In this document: piece by piece, positions 15,882 through 23,239 of the stretch
Layout of the letters: each line of letters starts with the position of its first letter
Numbering within the stretch: the first letter of the stretch is position 1
DNA from: Kiritimatiellia bacterium
Lineage (GTDB): Bacteria > Verrucomicrobiota > Kiritimatiellia > RFP12 > UBA1067
DNA length: 64,000 nt
Direction of reading: 5' to 3'
NCBI GenBank assembly: GCA_016296065.1
Contig: JAEDKA010000002.1
Span: forward strand, 100,138 to 164,137
Program-made: the position numbers and the translations under genes
The notes under the pieces: model-generated
The model's database searches: none
Told to the model about the DNA's origin: nothing
The model's input: only the letters and a program-made list of their open reading frames with translations

Positions 15882-16961
15882 ATGACAAACGACAAAAAAC
15901 GCGAGGTTGAGGAAATCGACCTCAAAATAGCTGAACTGAAGAAACGACGCAGGGAGCTTGTCGCCGAACTGGGCGAGGGGCGGCTTTCGTGGGGTGCGAT
16001 CATCGCTGGCGCATTCGGCGCGCTGATGATCGGACTCGGCGTGATAGCGCTCTTTGCGGCGAACTGGGACGCCTTCGGACGCGAGGCGCGCGCGGCAATA
16101 GCAGTCGCGCCCGTGGTTGCGTGCGGTGCGGTCGCGGTCACCTCGGCGCTGAAGGACGTGAAGACGCGCGCACTGTGGGAGCCGCTCGGGATTTTCTGGT
16201 GCATCTCCGTCGCTGCGGCGACGTGCCTTGTCGCGCAGACGTACCATGTCGGCGGTTCCGTGCCAGGGCTTGTCCTTCTCGTTGCGTTGCTGATGTTGCC
16301 GGCGATCTGGGCGACGCGCGCCGTTGCGCCGACCGTCCTGTGGCCGATACTTGCGATAGTATGGGCAGGGGTAAGTCGCAATGCCGGAGCGCACGCGTCG
16401 ACAGCTCTTGCTCTGAAGTCCGCTGCGTTTATGGCGGTGTCGCTTCCGGCATACATCTCGTTCGTCAGGAGCCGTCCGCCGCGGGCGGCGCTTGTCGCGG
16501 GGCAGATCGCATCCGGCTTCGTCTATTCGCTTGGCCTTGGCATTATGCTTTGCATGACGTTGCCTCTTGGCTGGTATGATGCGGCAGTCTGTGTTGCGAT
16601 TTTCTGGCTTAGCTCGGCGCTTGTGGCAGGTGCGGGACGGCTCTTCGGGCTTCCTGCATGGGGAAGGGTTGCGCTTGTGGTCGCGGCCGGCGCGGCATTC
16701 CCGACGCCGTTCATCAGGGAGCTGGCTGTCTATCCGATTGCGCTTGCCATAATGGTATGCGTTGTCGCATGCGGCATTCGCAAGACAAGCCTTTTCTTGA
16801 CAAACGTAGGCGCAGCGACATTCCTCTGGCTTGTGGTCGTGAAGTTTTTCGCTAGCCATGCGCCGTTCACAGTAAAGGGAATCGTTCTTATCGTCGCGGG
16901 CCTGGCGCTGACGGCGCTGAACGTTGGAATTGTCCGCATCCGCAAGACAAGGAGGGCATGA
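15882..16961 (+). CDS. DUF2157 multi-pass membrane protein (copy 2)
   Basis: A 359-residue paralogue of the gene at 4206, with the same landmarks (AGAFGALMIGLGVIALFAANW, CLVAQTYHVGGSVPGLVLL, PFTVKGIVLIVAGLALTALN). The N-terminus differs: instead of the usual soluble domain it has a charged helix (EVEEIDLKIAELKKRRRELV) predicted to form a short coiled coil. The function is unknown. AAGGAGG lies 8-9 bases before the ATG, and the stop overlaps the next start (ATGA). Confidence 0.85.
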   Translation: MTNDKKREVEEIDLKIAELKKRRRELVAELGEGRLSWGAIIAGAFGALMIGLGVIALFAANWDAFGREARAAIAVAPVVACGAVAVTSALKDVKTRALWEPLGIFWCISVAAATCLVAQTYHVGGSVPGLVLLVALLMLPAIWATRAVAPTVLWPILAIVWAGVSRNAGAHASTALALKSAAFMAVSLPAYISFVRSRPPRAALVAGQIASGFVYSLGLGIMLCMTLPLGWYDAAVCVAIFWLSSALVAGAGRLFGLPAWGRVALVVAAGAAFPTPFIRELAVYPIALAIMVCVVACGIRKTSLFLTNVGAATFLWLVVVKFFASHAPFTVKGIVLIVAGLALTALNVGIVRIRKTRRA

Positions 16962-17626
16962 AAATGAAGAAGAACATCAGGAAAACCGTCTGTGTCGTCG
17001 TTGCGCTTGCCGTGCAGTGCGCTGCCATCGGCTGGCTTATTGGACGCTACGAGAACATCGTGCGGAACGGGACGGAGGTGCGCTTCCGCTGCGCGGCGTT
17101 CGATCCGTACGATCCGCTGCGGGGACGCTACCTGCGCACTTCCGTGCGCGAATCTTGCACCAATATTGTCGGCGTTACGCTGGCTGATGACAATTACTGG
17201 AATTACCGCGACAAGTTCGTCGCAAGGCTTGAGCCGTCCACGAACGGACTCTGGCGCGTTGCGGCAGCGGCGCTTGAGCCGCAGGACGACGGCGGAGTCT
17301 GGGCGAAGCCGAGTTCCTCGCTCGTCGAACGGTCTGTCTCATGGGAGGATCGCAACACAGACGAGTCCGGCGCGGACTTCGAAAAGCGACGCACCGCCTC
17401 GCCGTTCAAGGTTACCTTCACGTTCCCCGACCAGCTGTTCGTCAATGAACGCGTCGCTCCAGAGGCGGAGAGGGTTTTGCGCGAAATGACGAGTTCAGGC
17501 AAGGCCGTTGCCGTCTATAGCGTGAAAGGCGGCGAAATTATTATGACCGGCATCGAGATCGACGGCAAGTCGATTGTGTCGCGCGCACGCGAGGCGATGT
17601 CTTCTAAGCCGGAGGCTATGCGATGA
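16958..17626 (+). CDS. GDYXXLXY-domain membrane-anchored protein (copy 2)
   Basis: This 222-residue paralogue of the gene at 5282 has one N-terminal membrane helix, the site DPYDPLRGRYLRTSV (GRY in place of GDY) and the block FPDQLFVNERVAPEAE. It is coupled to DUF2157 copy 2 by an ATGA overlap, with AAGGAGG upstream; the ATG at 16964 is an alternative. Keeping the pair together in both duplications supports a joint function in the envelope. Confidence 0.8.
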   Translation: MKMKKNIRKTVCVVVALAVQCAAIGWLIGRYENIVRNGTEVRFRCAAFDPYDPLRGRYLRTSVRESCTNIVGVTLADDNYWNYRDKFVARLEPSTNGLWRVAAAALEPQDDGGVWAKPSSSLVERSVSWEDRNTDESGADFEKRRTASPFKVTFTFPDQLFVNERVAPEAERVLREMTSSGKAVAVYSVKGGEIIMTGIEIDGKSIVSRAREAMSSKPEAMR

Positions 17627-17689
17627 AAAAACGACCCAGCCGGCGGCTCAAGCCTCGATCTTCTCTTCATCCCGGTGTGGAGAGAGTGA
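17623..17689 (+). pseudogene. relic of a second Trp/Tyr-repeat gene
   Basis: CTC GAT CTT CTC TTC ATC at 17654 onward reads LDLLFIPVWRE and a stop, matching the end of the gene at 1801 (VDLLFIPVWR). An ATG at 17623 overlaps the previous stop but reads in another frame. A large deletion seems to have joined a 5' start to the last 11 codons. Confidence 0.6.
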
Positions 17690-17697
17690 TTAGGAAA

Positions 17698-17706
17698 TGG
17701 TATAAT
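17698..17706 (+). promoter_or_regulatory. extended -10 (TGG-TATAAT)
   Basis: TATAAT at 17701-17706 preceded by TGG; no clear -35. It would start transcription just before the left arm of repeat A8 and the GxxExxY gene. Confidence 0.5.
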
Positions 17707-17717
17707 TGTGGTGAAGG

Positions 17718-17752
17718 TTTTTAGACAGGATTGACAAGATTAACAGGATTAT
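17718..17752. repeat. family A repeat A8, left arm
   Basis: TTTTTAGACAGGATTGACAA onward to GGATTATG. Its partner arm is at 18139-18176, on the other side of the GxxExxY gene. Confidence 0.8.
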
Positions 17753-17757
17753 GAATC

Positions 17758-18171
17758 ATGAAGATAGATGAATTATGCTATAAGGTCATTGGGGCTGCGA
17801 TGGCAGTGCATCGGCACTTTGGTCCTGGATACCTTGAGGAAGTGTATAAAAACGCCTTGATGGTCGAATTGGAGATGCTTGGCGTTCAATCCGACAAGGA
17901 GGTTCCAATTGCGGTTAATTACAAAGGCGTTCGCGTGGGAGATTATAGGGCCGATGTGATAATTGATAATCGGCTCATCCTGGAATTGAAAGCAGTAACG
18001 ACGATTAATCCCAGTCATGAGGCACAGCTTGTCAACTATCTTAATGCGACTGGAATAGAGGATGGGCTTTTGATCAATTTCGGCGCTACGTCTCTTCAGC
18101 ACAAGCACAAATACCGTGTGTATCGCCAGCCGCAGGCTCATAATCCTGTCAATCCTGTAAATCCTGTCTAA
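17758..18171 (+). CDS. GxxExxY protein (PDDEXK_3 family), copy 2
   Basis: A 137-residue protein with the motif GPGYLEEVYKNAL and a nuclease-like core (DYRADVIIDNRLILELKAV: Asp, Glu-x-Lys), then AQLVNYLNATGIEDGLLINF. The last ten residues (HNPVNPVNPV) and the stop come from the right arm of repeat A8, and the left arm ends just before the ATG, so the gene sits in the loop of a split family A hairpin. No Shine-Dalgarno sequence is seen; AACAGGATT is the nearest purine run. Activity is unproven for the family. Confidence 0.85.
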   Translation: MKIDELCYKVIGAAMAVHRHFGPGYLEEVYKNALMVELEMLGVQSDKEVPIAVNYKGVRVGDYRADVIIDNRLILELKAVTTINPSHEAQLVNYLNATGIEDGLLINFGATSLQHKHKYRVYRQPQAHNPVNPVNPV

Positions 18172-18176
18172 AAAAA
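18139..18176. repeat. family A repeat A8, right arm
   Basis: CATAATCCTGTCAATCCTG to CCTGTCTAAAAAA, inverted relative to 17718-17752 and encoding the end of the GxxExxY protein. Confidence 0.8.
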
Positions 18177-18195
18177 CCTGAAAGGAGGAACTGAT

Positions 18196-18324
18196 ATGAG
18201 AAAGGGAAAGATGTTTGCGCTGGATGTCGCGAGGAGTTGTTTAGACAGAATTAACAAGATTAACAGGATTATGGGAAACGTCGGCAACATTCTTAATCTT
18301 GTCAATCCTGTAAATCCTGTCTAA
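18196..18324 (+). other. mini-ORF 6, truncated by repeat A9
   Basis: AAAGGAGG (18181-18188) precedes ATG; MRKGKMFALDVARS then runs through A9 (LDRINKINRIMG ... LVNPVNPV) and stops at its end. Good initiation signals but no protein beyond the repeat; likely a remnant. Confidence 0.35.
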
Positions 18325-18327
18325 AAC
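18238..18327. repeat. family A hairpin repeat, copy A9
   Basis: TGTTTAGACAGAATTAACAA to AATCCTGTCTAAAACAA, very similar to A6. Confidence 0.85.
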
Positions 18328-18355
18328 AAAACCTGAATGTAAACAAAGGAGTGAA

Positions 18356-19243
18356 ATGACAATGGCTATAATGGCGGCGACGGTGTGGTTCATCCCCGGG
18401 TGGCTCCGTTCGGAGAAGCCCGCGGATGGCGTTCTGGAATGCGTCACGAACGCGTTCCCGACGGCGCAGGTCGAGTTCAAGGCGTGGGACGGCGACAACG
18501 TCGTCTGGCCGCTCTCGGTCGATTCGGCGGACAAGGAGTCGTGGCGCTTCGCGTTCGAGATCGCGATGAAGCCGCCCGAGGCGCGCACGAACCTGACGCT
18601 GGTCGGGCATTCCCTCGGCGGACGCATCACGGCGCGCGTCCTTGCGCGTCTCGCCGAGAACGGAATGAAGATACACCAGGCGATACTTATGGGCGCGGCG
18701 ATTCCGTCCGACGACCCCGACATCGTGAAGATGGGCCGTGCGAGCGAGCTTCCGGTGCTCGCTGTGTGCAATCCGGACGACAATGTTCTTCGCTATGTCT
18801 ATGCAACGGTAGGCGGCGAGAAGGCGACCGCCTTCGGCGCGAACGGAACGCTGAGCCCGTGCGAGAACGTGGTCGAGTGCGTGACGCCGACGAACATAAC
18901 GCGTCAGGTGGAGATCGGCGAGAAGTGGGCGGTGATCTCCGCGCTGAAGCATGTCGCCAACCACCATGAGAAGTTCTACATCGAATACGCCCGCCGCATT
19001 CTCGGCGGCGAGGAGCCGTCGGGCAAAGTGATGGTTCCGCAGGACTTCCCGACCGTCGAAGGACGCGTCATGGACTCCATGATCTGGTGGGACGTCCTCG
19101 ATTCGTCGGGCGGCTGGAAGCTCGAGAAGAACAAGGTGACCGGACACTGCCGCATCCTCGACCCGAAAAAACTGCGCGCCGCCTGGGGCCGCGAGGCTGA
19201 GATGCGCGCCGCGTTCGAAAAGGTGAAACAACAATTGAAGTAA
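18356..19243 (+). CDS. alpha/beta hydrolase (lipase-like)
   Basis: A 295-residue protein unrelated in detail to the two anchored hydrolases. It starts close to the first strand of the fold (VWFIPGWLRS), has nucleophile elbow GHSLGG (in LTLVGHSLGGRITARVLA), an Asp candidate in CNPDDNVLRY and a His candidate in ANHHEKF. There is no signal peptide, so a cytoplasmic enzyme is likely; the substrate is unknown. AAAGGAG (18345-18351) is 4 bases from the ATG at 18356 and 10 from that at 18362, so either start is possible. Confidence 0.8.
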   Translation: MTMAIMAATVWFIPGWLRSEKPADGVLECVTNAFPTAQVEFKAWDGDNVVWPLSVDSADKESWRFAFEIAMKPPEARTNLTLVGHSLGGRITARVLARLAENGMKIHQAILMGAAIPSDDPDIVKMGRASELPVLAVCNPDDNVLRYVYATVGGEKATAFGANGTLSPCENVVECVTPTNITRQVEIGEKWAVISALKHVANHHEKFYIEYARRILGGEEPSGKVMVPQDFPTVEGRVMDSMIWWDVLDSSGGWKLEKNKVTGHCRILDPKKLRAAWGREAEMRAAFEKVKQQLK

Positions 19244-19251
19244 TTGTATGA

Positions 19252-19417
19252 GTTTTTCCGACAGGATTAACATGATTGACAGGATTTATAGAAGCCGTGT
19301 AGAACGTGTAGATCGTGTAGAAAAGTCTTATGCTATGCATGGTTTCCAAAACACCATTAAGAAGTCGTGGACAAGCTGTATGCAAATCCTGTAAATCTTG
19401 TAAATCCTGTCTAAAAC
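19252..19417. repeat. family A repeat A10, with long insert
   Basis: Left arm TTTTTCCGACAGGATTAACA, right arm AAATCTTGTAAATCCTG to TCTAAAAC. The middle (about 19293-19380) holds GTGTAGAACGTGTAGATCG-type short repeats and no gene. Confidence 0.75.
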
Positions 19418-19438
19418 AAAAGCAAAGGAGGTAAAGTT

Positions 19439-21679
19439 ATGGGAATAGTAGTGATTAGCGTATTGGCCGTGCTCAGCGTTCCGATCATGCTGATCGTGGC
19501 TCTCGTTAAGCTGTCCTGGATAGAAGACCAGCTGTCGTCGCTCTGCAAAAAGATCGAGACTGCCGACATTGCCAAAAAACTCAGGGCGATCAAAGACAAA
19601 TCGGAGGAACCCGAAATGAAGAATCGAATTGAGAAGCAGGAAATGACTGGGGGAAGCGGCGTCTCGCCGCTTCAGGAAAGAGGAAATGTCATTCTTGATG
19701 AGAAGCGCCGAGACGGCGCTTCCCCCAGTCAGGAAGCGGACGTTGTAGAGAAGCGGCGGGACGGCGCTTCCCCCAGTCAGGATGCGGACGTTGTCGAGAA
19801 GCGCCGAGACGGCGCTTCCCCCAGTCAGGAAGAGGATGTTTACGAGAAGCGCCGAGACGGCGCTTCCCCCAGTCAGGAAGCGGACGTTGTAGAGAAGCGG
19901 CGGGACGGCGCTTCCCCCAGTCAGGATGCGGACGTTGTCGAGAAGCGCCGAGACGGCGCTTCCCCCAGTCAGGAAGAGGATGTTTACGAGAAGCGCCAAG
20001 ACGGCGCTTCCCCCAGTCAGAATGACGATTCGTATGAGCCGACTGCGGTAGACCTGTTCTGGATGCGCGTCGAGGACTGGTTCGCCGTGCGCGGCGACTT
20101 TGCGCCGAAGGGGATGACGCACGAATTCGCCTTTGCGACGCGCTGGCTTGTGCGCGTTGGCGTGACGCTGATCGTCGGTGCGATCATCTACTTCGTGAAG
20201 CTGTCGATCGACCGCGGATGGATGGGTCCAACGGGACGCGTCGTCGCGACGCTCGCCTGTGGCGCGGCATTCAGCGTCGGCGGCTCGTGGCTCGTGAAGA
20301 AGGAGAGGTACTCGCTTCTCGGACACGCCATCGCCGCGCTCGGAGTCGTTGCGCTGTACCTCGGCTTCGGACTCGGACACCGCTTCTTCGATCCGCCGGT
20401 GATCGCCTCTCCCGTCTTCGCGTTCTGCGCGCTCGCTGCGGTGACGTTCTGCGCCGGCGTGATGTCCGTCTACCTCCGCTCGCCATACATCGCCGTGATG
20501 GGGCTGATCGGCGGCTATCTCGTCCCGGTGATCGCCGGACGCGACAGCGGCTTCCCGCTCGGACTCGACGCTTACCTCCTCGTCCTGAACCTCGGTGCGT
20601 TCTACGTCGCGCGGATGCGCAGGTGGTCCGCGCTCGACTTCCTCGCGTCGATGCTTGCGTTCGCGATGTGCTGCATCTGGGGCTCGCGCCATCCGGAGTT
20701 CGGCGGACGCGCAGCCGTGCTCGTGAACTTCGCGTTCCTCGCGGCAGTCCATGCGCTCTACATGACGAGCGTAGTCGTCGGATCGAAGACACGCGGCAAG
20801 GCGGCGGACGCCATCGCGTGGGCGGGGCTCACGGTCAACGCCTGCTGTCTTTTCGGCTGGCTTATGGTGGTATTCCGCCCCGGTTTCAACAATCGGCTCG
20901 CGGGGCTTGTGCTGCTCGCGCTCGTCGCTGCATATCTCGCAGTCGCGCATCTCGCGGTTCGCCGCGGCTGGGCCGACCGCGAGACCGTGGGCATTCTGCT
21001 CTTCTTCGCGCTCGCGTACCTCTCCATCGTGCCGCTCCTGCTTTTCAGCCGTCCGTGGTGCGTCGTCTCGTGGGCCGCGCTGGCCGTCGCCACGGCGGAG
21101 GCCGAGTCGCGCAGCGGGCAGCGGCTGCTCGGCGTCGTCTCGTACCTTCTCCTCGCGGCCGCAGCATGCGCGGGGCTCTTCTACTACGCGCCGCTCGCGT
21201 ACTGCGAGCGGTCTGTCCGCGCGCTGACGGAGATTTCCGGCGGCGCGTATCTCGCCGAGTTCGCGCTGCGGCTTGTGCGGCTCTGGACGCTTCCCGTGGC
21301 GGCGGTGCTCGTCGCGCGGCGTCTCAAGGTCGACGCGCTCGCGGTGGCGGCGCTCATCGTCTCGTTCCTCTTCTTCACCGGCGAGGCGCGCAACTTCGGC
21401 TACGTCTTCTTCCCGTCGCTCAAGTCGGGATCGGTGTCGGTGGCGTGGCTTTTCGCCGCGTTCGCCGGACTCTGGGCGGGCATCGTCCGCCGCAGCCGCC
21501 TGTCGCGCATCTGCGCGCTTTCGCTGCTCGGCATATCTGTCGCGAAAGTGCTCATCGTAGACACGGCGCACCTCACCACGCCCGTCCGAGTCGCGCTCTT
21601 CGCGCTCTCGGGCGTCCTCCTCATCGTCGGCGCGTTCCTCTATATGAAGTTCAGGGAAAGGTTCGAGGACAATGCGTAA
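19439..21679 (+). CDS. DUF2339 multi-pass membrane protein with a repetitive linker
   Basis: The 746-residue product has one N-terminal membrane helix, a short helical part, then at residues about 70-195 a low-complexity linker of repeated KRRDGASPSQ units. A DUF2339 domain with about 20 membrane segments follows (RWLVRVGVTLIVGAIIYFVK, LGVVALYLGFGLG, MGLIGGYLVPVIA). DUF2339 proteins are inner-membrane proteins of unknown role. The linker is encoded by perfect hairpin DNA repeats with an exact 144-base duplication, so it is probably recent. AAAGGAGG precedes the start. Confidence 0.85.
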   Translation: MGIVVISVLAVLSVPIMLIVALVKLSWIEDQLSSLCKKIETADIAKKLRAIKDKSEEPEMKNRIEKQEMTGGSGVSPLQERGNVILDEKRRDGASPSQEADVVEKRRDGASPSQDADVVEKRRDGASPSQEEDVYEKRRDGASPSQEADVVEKRRDGASPSQDADVVEKRRDGASPSQEEDVYEKRQDGASPSQNDDSYEPTAVDLFWMRVEDWFAVRGDFAPKGMTHEFAFATRWLVRVGVTLIVGAIIYFVKLSIDRGWMGPTGRVVATLACGAAFSVGGSWLVKKERYSLLGHAIAALGVVALYLGFGLGHRFFDPPVIASPVFAFCALAAVTFCAGVMSVYLRSPYIAVMGLIGGYLVPVIAGRDSGFPLGLDAYLLVLNLGAFYVARMRRWSALDFLASMLAFAMCCIWGSRHPEFGGRAAVLVNFAFLAAVHALYMTSVVVGSKTRGKAADAIAWAGLTVNACCLFGWLMVVFRPGFNNRLAGLVLLALVAAYLAVAHLAVRRGWADRETVGILLFFALAYLSIVPLLLFSRPWCVVSWAALAVATAEAESRSGQRLLGVVSYLLLAAAACAGLFYYAPLAYCERSVRALTEISGGAYLAEFALRLVRLWTLPVAAVLVARRLKVDALAVAALIVSFLFFTGEARNFGYVFFPSLKSGSVSVAWLFAAFAGLWAGIVRRSRLSRICALSLLGISVAKVLIVDTAHLTTPVRVALFALSGVLLIVGAFLYMKFRERFEDNA
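19647..20022. repeat. family C palindrome minisatellite in DUF2339 gene
   Basis: Eight palindromic units, mostly GAAGCGCCGAGACGGCGCTTC (9 bp stem, 3-base loop; some units differ at one or two stem pairs), about 48 bases apart. The block 19736-19879 is repeated at 19880-20023. The first unit (19656-19674) has opposite flanks. Confidence 0.9.
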
Positions 21680-21690
21680 AAATCCAATCT

Positions 21691-21722
21691 TTGCGCACTT
21701 CCGCCGCGATATATGATATAAT
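21691..21722 (+). promoter_or_regulatory. promoter for a probably leaderless transcript
   Basis: Extended -10 TGA-TATAAT (hexamer 21717-21722) lies 8 bases before the ATG at 21731. TTGCGC at 21691 is a poor -35 with a 20 bp spacer. Confidence 0.55.
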
Positions 21723-21730
21723 TACCTAAT

Positions 21731-23239
21731 ATGGAACAGGAAGATAATGCCAAGCTCGACCTCGGCTCGCTCGGGTCGTTCGATTTCACGCCCGACTGGG
21801 CGCGGAAAGACGCCGGAGTTACCGTAGGCAAGGTCCGCCCCGAAAGGGCGGATGGAGAAAGGAAGCCGTTCGGCGACAGGAAGCCGTCCGGCGATCGCAA
21901 GCCATTCGGGGAACGCAAGCCCTTTGGCGACCGGAAGCAGTTCGGCGACCGGAAGCCCTTCGGCGACCGCAAGGGGTTCGGAGACCGCGGCAGGCCGCGC
22001 TTCGCCGAGAAGCCCCAGCCGCTCGACGCCGAGGTGAAGGTGCTGCCCGAGTCGAAGGCGCTTGGCACGGTCATGCGCAAGCTTCAGGGCGACTGCCACG
22101 CGTACAAGCTCAAGGACCTCGCGTACTTCTTCCTGGACAACCCCGGTTCCGTCCTCCTCAAGATCACGCCGAAGGCGCAGCCCGACAAGCCCGCCGCGGC
22201 GTTCTGCCAGTGCAAGGCGTGCGGCTTCGCGTCTACGAAGGAGGAGGATGTCATCGAGCATGCGCTGTCCGCGCATCTCTCCGACTACTACGACTCGAAG
22301 GTGATAGAGGTAGAGCCGCCCAAGGGCAACTTCAGCTGCGTGGCGAAGTGCGGACTTTCCGGCGTCCTCCTCGGGCCGCCGAACATCCACGAGTTCAACG
22401 CGACGGTGCGCGAGATGATCCGCACGCGCTATCCCGACATGTCCGAGGAGCAGTACCGCTCGCGCATCGAGATGGTCCGCGACGCGGACGCCATCGAAGA
22501 GTGGCGCAAGGGCGCGACGAAGAAGACGGTGTTCGTTCCGAAAGGCCAGGCCGATACCGAGGGCGTCGCGACGATGACGCGCGAGCAGGCCGAGGGCGAG
22601 TTCAGGCGCAACGTGCTGCCTTCCCTCATAGACAGGCCGAAGAACCTCATGATCACCGCCGAAGTCGCGCTCAAGAGCCCCGTGAAGCCGCTCGTCTGGG
22701 CGGTCCGCGACGCGCTGGAGGCGGAGCGCCGCATTCCCGCGGGCATGTGCTTCGCGCTCCGCGGCGCGCTGCACCACCGCAAGTTCAACTTCTTCCGCGC
22801 GAACGACGCGCGCGGACCCGAGTTCGTCACGAGCGCGGAGCTCAAGGAGTTCGACGCCGCGCACGCGATCCCCGAGCTCGCGTCCGTGGCGAAGTTCATC
22901 GCCGAGCATCCGTGCTGCGACAAGTCGGAGCTTCCGCAGGAGGAGGGCGTGCTGCAGCACCTGCAGTGGCTCGTCTCGACCGGGCACGTCGTCGCGTTTG
23001 CCAAGATGGGCGTCTACTCGGCCGTGGAGAAGTTCCCGAAGTACGGTCCGCAGTGGAAAAAGCGCTCCGCGAAGAAGGCAGAGGCTCCAGCCGACCAGCC
23101 CGCGCCGGAGCAGCCCGCGGCGCAGGAACAGCCTGTGGCCCAGGAGCAGCCCGCGGCGCAGGAACAGCCCGCGGCGCAGGAACCAATCGAAGAAAAGAAA
23201 GAAGAACCTCAGAATGAAGCTTCCACTCAGTTGGCTTAA
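21731..23239 (+). CDS. RKPFGD-repeat and zinc-finger-like protein, unknown function
   Basis: A 502-residue cytoplasmic protein. Residues about 40-95 are a basic, disordered tract of repeated FGDRKPFGDR units, like bacterial nucleic-acid-binding tails. Residues about 158-184 contain a Cys2-His2 pattern, CKACGFASTKEEDVIEHALS followed by AH (C-x2-C-x12-H-x4-H), rare in bacteria. The middle is globular and unassigned; the C-terminus is a Pro/Gln/Ala repeat (EQPAAQ). DNA or RNA binding is inferred from composition and the finger. No Shine-Dalgarno is seen and the -10 abuts the ATG. Its end overlaps pheT by 26 bases, so it is cotranscribed with it. Confidence 0.7.
   Translation: MEQEDNAKLDLGSLGSFDFTPDWARKDAGVTVGKVRPERADGERKPFGDRKPSGDRKPFGERKPFGDRKQFGDRKPFGDRKGFGDRGRPRFAEKPQPLDAEVKVLPESKALGTVMRKLQGDCHAYKLKDLAYFFLDNPGSVLLKITPKAQPDKPAAAFCQCKACGFASTKEEDVIEHALSAHLSDYYDSKVIEVEPPKGNFSCVAKCGLSGVLLGPPNIHEFNATVREMIRTRYPDMSEEQYRSRIEMVRDADAIEEWRKGATKKTVFVPKGQADTEGVATMTREQAEGEFRRNVLPSLIDRPKNLMITAEVALKSPVKPLVWAVRDALEAERRIPAGMCFALRGALHHRKFNFFRANDARGPEFVTSAELKEFDAAHAIPELASVAKFIAEHPCCDKSELPQEEGVLQHLQWLVSTGHVVAFAKMGVYSAVEKFPKYGPQWKKRSAKKAEAPADQPAPEQPAAQEQPVAQEQPAAQEQPAAQEPIEEKKEEPQNEASTQLA

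Noticed and set aside
4101..19417. Integron cassette array with attC sites
   Set aside because: Family A hairpins recall attC, but no GTTRRRY core, no integron integrase and no attI were seen, and some copies lie inside genes.
19647..20023. CRISPR-like array
   Set aside because: Units are about 48 bases apart but the spacers are themselves repeated and the whole is in frame within a membrane protein gene; no cas genes are present.
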